Assembly (NCBI GenBank): GCA_030691775.1 | Contig: JAUYDN010000244.1 | Coordinates: 1-6,939, forward strand | From: Dehalococcoidia bacterium | Lineage (GTDB): Bacteria > Chloroflexota > Dehalococcoidia > Dehalococcoidales > Fen-1064 | Direction of reading: 5' to 3' | Length of the DNA stretch: 6,939 bases | Part shown: piece by piece, positions 5,685-6,939 of the stretch | Layout of the letters: the number at the start of each line of letters is the position of its first letter | Position numbering within the stretch: the first letter of the stretch is position 1 | The notes under the pieces: model-generated | What the model saw: only the letters and a program-made list of their open reading frames with translations | Told to the model about the DNA's origin: nothing | Database searches by the model: none | Position numbers and translations under genes: made by a program

Positions 5685-6358
5685 CAGAGCCAATCATCAC
5701 TGCCAGGGGAGTCTCCCGGACTTTCAGCTTCGGGGGGCAGGTGATACGGGCGGTACGTGATGTGGACCTCGATGTCTTGCAAGGGCAACTGGTAATGGTT
5801 ACCGGGCGCAGTGGGTCGGGCAAGACCACGCTACTCAACCTGCTCGCCGGGTTGGACCGCCCCACTAAAGGCTCGGTCCGTTTCCGGGGGCGTGAAATAT
5901 CGCGGTTCCCGGAGCGTGAGCTGGTAGCACTGCGCCGGAAAGAAATCGGCTTCGTGTTTCAGTCGTTTGCTTTACTCCCGCTCCTGTCCGCTTATGAAAA
6001 CGTTGAACTGCCCCTGAGAATCGCCAACTGGAGCCGCGGAGAACAGCGCAAGCGCGCGTTGGAGTGCCTGGGAATGGTGGGGCTGGAAAGGCGCGCCAGT
6101 CACCGCCCTTACGAGCTTTCCGGCGGGGAAAGACAGCGCGTGGCAATCGCGCGCGCCCTGGCACACCGTCCCTGCCTGATTCTGGCAGACGAGCCCACCG
6201 GGGAACTGGACGCAACCACCGGTTTATCTATCTTTAACCTGCTGAAAGAAATCATCGCTAAAGAAAACATCTCGGTGATTGTCACCACGCACGATGTCAC
6301 GATGACACGGTTTGCGACTGTGACCCGGCATATGAGTGACGGCGTGTTTGTAGAATAA
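5681..6358 (+). CDS. MacB/LolD-type ABC transporter ATPase
   Basis: This 225-residue ATPase is a minimal core of the LolD/MacB/YbbA type. It shows Walker A GRSGSGKT (42-49), Q-loop GFVFQSF with Q94, signature LSGGERQR (146-153), Walker B LILADEP with catalytic E171, D-loop GELD (174-177) and switch H204 in VTTHD. Every residue needed for ATP turnover is present, so both ATPase sites of a heterodimer could be active. Unlike the upstream partner it has no extra C-terminal domain. It starts at GTG 5681, which overlaps the upstream TGA, with a strong GGAGGG before it, and ends at TAA 6358. No convincing intrinsic terminator follows within about 100 bases. The likely partner is the other ATPase, sharing the two cytoplasmic contact points of the duplicated permease. 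Independent homodimers working with other permeases cannot be excluded. Confidence 0.94.
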   Translation: MTEPIITARGVSRTFSFGGQVIRAVRDVDLDVLQGQLVMVTGRSGSGKTTLLNLLAGLDRPTKGSVRFRGREISRFPERELVALRRKEIGFVFQSFALLPLLSAYENVELPLRIANWSRGEQRKRALECLGMVGLERRASHRPYELSGGERQRVAIARALAHRPCLILADEPTGELDATTGLSIFNLLKEIIAKENISVIVTTHDVTMTRFATVTRHMSDGVFVE

Positions 6359-6421
6359 GCTTTAAAACAGCACCTATTTTACACAGTCATCACTTTTTCT
6401 GAAACTACAACTTTTGTTCCT

Positions 6422-6451
6422 TTTACTCATTATTCGTAGCTGTGATAGAAT
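6422..6451 (+). promoter_or_regulatory. Candidate extended -10 promoter upstream of the broken small ORF
   Basis: TAGAAT (6446-6451) is preceded by TG one base upstream (6443-6444), giving an extended -10 element. TTTACT (6422-6427), four of six -35 bases, lies 18 bases upstream of it. Transcription would start near 6458, about 30 bases before ATG 6489. No intact gene follows in the window. Confidence 0.4.
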
Positions 6452-6488
6452 TGCGTCAAAACTACCACTTTATTGGGATGGTGGAAAT

Positions 6489-6650
6489 ATGAGCCAGCAA
6501 AAGCAAGGTAATATTCTTAAAAAAACGCTTGGCTGGTTATGGGCGGGTATATAAGTTTGGTACACCATCGCTTCAATCGGAAGCACGGCAATTTTATATG
6601 TAATCCTCAGGCAATTGACAACTATTACTGGTGTAGTGTCTCCGAAATAA
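6489..6650 (+). pseudogene. Small membrane-protein ORF broken by one in-frame TAA
   Basis: From ATG 6489 the frame encodes 21 residues (MSQQKQGNILKKTLGWLWAGI) and meets TAA at 6552-6554. The same frame then stays open for 31 more codons, reading VWYTIASIGSTAILYVILRQL and then ten more residues, and stops at TAA 6648-6650. With the first stop read as a residue, the 53-codon product would have a polar, basic N-terminus and one continuous hydrophobic span, as expected of a single-pass small membrane protein. GGTGG (6480-6484) upstream is an acceptable ribosome-binding run. Either this is a recently inactivated gene, or a 21-residue peptide is made and the downstream opening is chance. No family recognised. 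Confidence 0.45.
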
Positions 6651-6651
6651 C

Positions 6652-6674
6652 TTGACAATCACACATGGAGTGTG
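6652..6674 (+). promoter_or_regulatory. TTGACA followed by CACAC-ATGGA-GTGTG palindrome
   Basis: A perfect -35 hexamer (6652-6657) is followed after two bases by a perfect 5-bp inverted repeat with a 5-base spacer (6660-6674). No convincing -10 box sits 16-18 bases downstream; the nearest AT-rich candidate, TATAAA (6690-6695), is too far. It may be a regulator site or the relic of a promoter. No gene follows on the plus strand in the window. Confidence 0.25.
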
Positions 6675-6749
6675 GTGCCGCGGACGAAATATAAAAATGA
6701 TGGTTGCAAAGGGTGGGAAAGCAAGATGACTGCCAACTTGCACAAGGGA

Positions 6750-6777
6750 GTTGAGAGGGGCGTCAGCCCCTCTCAAC
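6750..6777. repeat. Perfect 12-bp hairpin, possible bidirectional terminator
   Basis: GTTGAGAGGGGC (6750-6761) and GCCCCTCTCAAC (6766-6777) pair without mismatch around GTCA. The stem is strong enough to stop transcription or protect a 3' end, but no T-run follows on either strand. It lies about 100 bases past the broken small ORF and 390 bases past the ABC operon. A dispersed repetitive palindrome is as likely as a dedicated terminator. Confidence 0.5.
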
Positions 6778-6869
6778 ATAGTTCTGCCCCTTCTCTGCGG
6801 AGGCTGTTAAAAAATGAGGCTATTTTTGTTTGGGTTTATGATAATTGCTCTGCGGCTAATACCTTTGTC

Positions 6870-6935
6870 ATTCCAGCGAAGGCTGGAATCCAGTATCGAA
6901 TGCCAATGATTTTTCACTGTTGTTTCCTGGATTCC
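6870..6935. repeat. Dispersed-repeat-like palindrome ATTCCAGC-GAAG-GCTGGAAT with inverted partner
   Basis: ATTCCAGC (6870-6877) and GCTGGAAT (6882-6889) form a perfect 8-bp stem around GAAG. The adjoining GGAATCCAG (6885-6893) recurs inverted as CTGGATTCC at 6927-6935, near the window's end, so the whole looks like a pair of facing repeat units, the right one cut off. The layout resembles the common 'GTCATTCC...GGAATCCAG' repeats found in many bacterial genomes and the ATTCCC-N8-GGGAAT (dRS3) repeats of Neisseria. The resemblance is by eye only. Confidence 0.55.
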
Positions 6936-6939
6936 GTAT

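Noticed and set aside
6594..6779. Minus-strand 61-codon frame in the right intergenic region
   Set aside because: No ribosome-binding site or recognisable motif, and it overlaps the hairpin and the broken small ORF.

Overview
The window carries a short accessory-looking stretch of a bacterial chromosome. Coding DNA is moderately GC-rich, gaps are AT-rich, and small palindromes are dense in the gaps. The wording of the Mrp N-terminus, the YbbP-type permease with paired MacB/LolD-type ATPases, and the style of the intergenic repeats suggest Chloroflexota, perhaps Dehalococcoidia. This is an impression from memory, not a proven assignment.

Layout. Positions 1-127 (minus) hold the N-terminus of an Mrp/NBP35-type Fe-S carrier ATPase that runs off the left edge. 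Positions 128-438 hold its probable promoter and a run of small inverted repeats, including a terminator-like hairpin. Positions 439-1101 (minus) encode a YggS/PLPBP-family PLP-binding protein. A 113-base divergent gap (1102-1214) carries a promoter for the plus-strand operon, covered by two inverted repeats. Positions 1215-6358 (plus) encode a complete ABC system: a 1153-residue permease with a duplicated FtsX/MacB layout (1215-4676), an ATPase with an extra C-terminal domain (4779-5684), and a second ATPase overlapping it by four bases (5681-6358). Positions 6359-6939 contain no intact gene. They hold a candidate promoter, a small membrane-protein reading frame broken by one in-frame stop, a 12-bp perfect hairpin and a dispersed-repeat-like palindrome at the right edge.

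How the genes work together. The permease has ten predicted membrane segments and two FtsX-like cores, so one chain could form the whole membrane part, with the two different ATPases as a heterodimeric motor. The fold is that of the LolCDE/MacB/YbbAP class, which moves or extracts hydrophobic, peptide or envelope-associated substrates. The substrate here is not visible.

Most notable points. (1) The first ATPase ends in what reads as an AbrB/SpoVT/MazE-like domain, a fold normally found in DNA-binding regulators. (2) The second outer domain of the permease contains a carbohydrate-binding-type beta-sandwich whose two halves appear in swapped order. (3) The operon promoter is overlapped by an ATTGT-N3-ACAAT palindrome, and translation looks leaderless. 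Together these suggest an exporter with a built-in ligand-binding module and possible self-regulation; that combined picture is inference.
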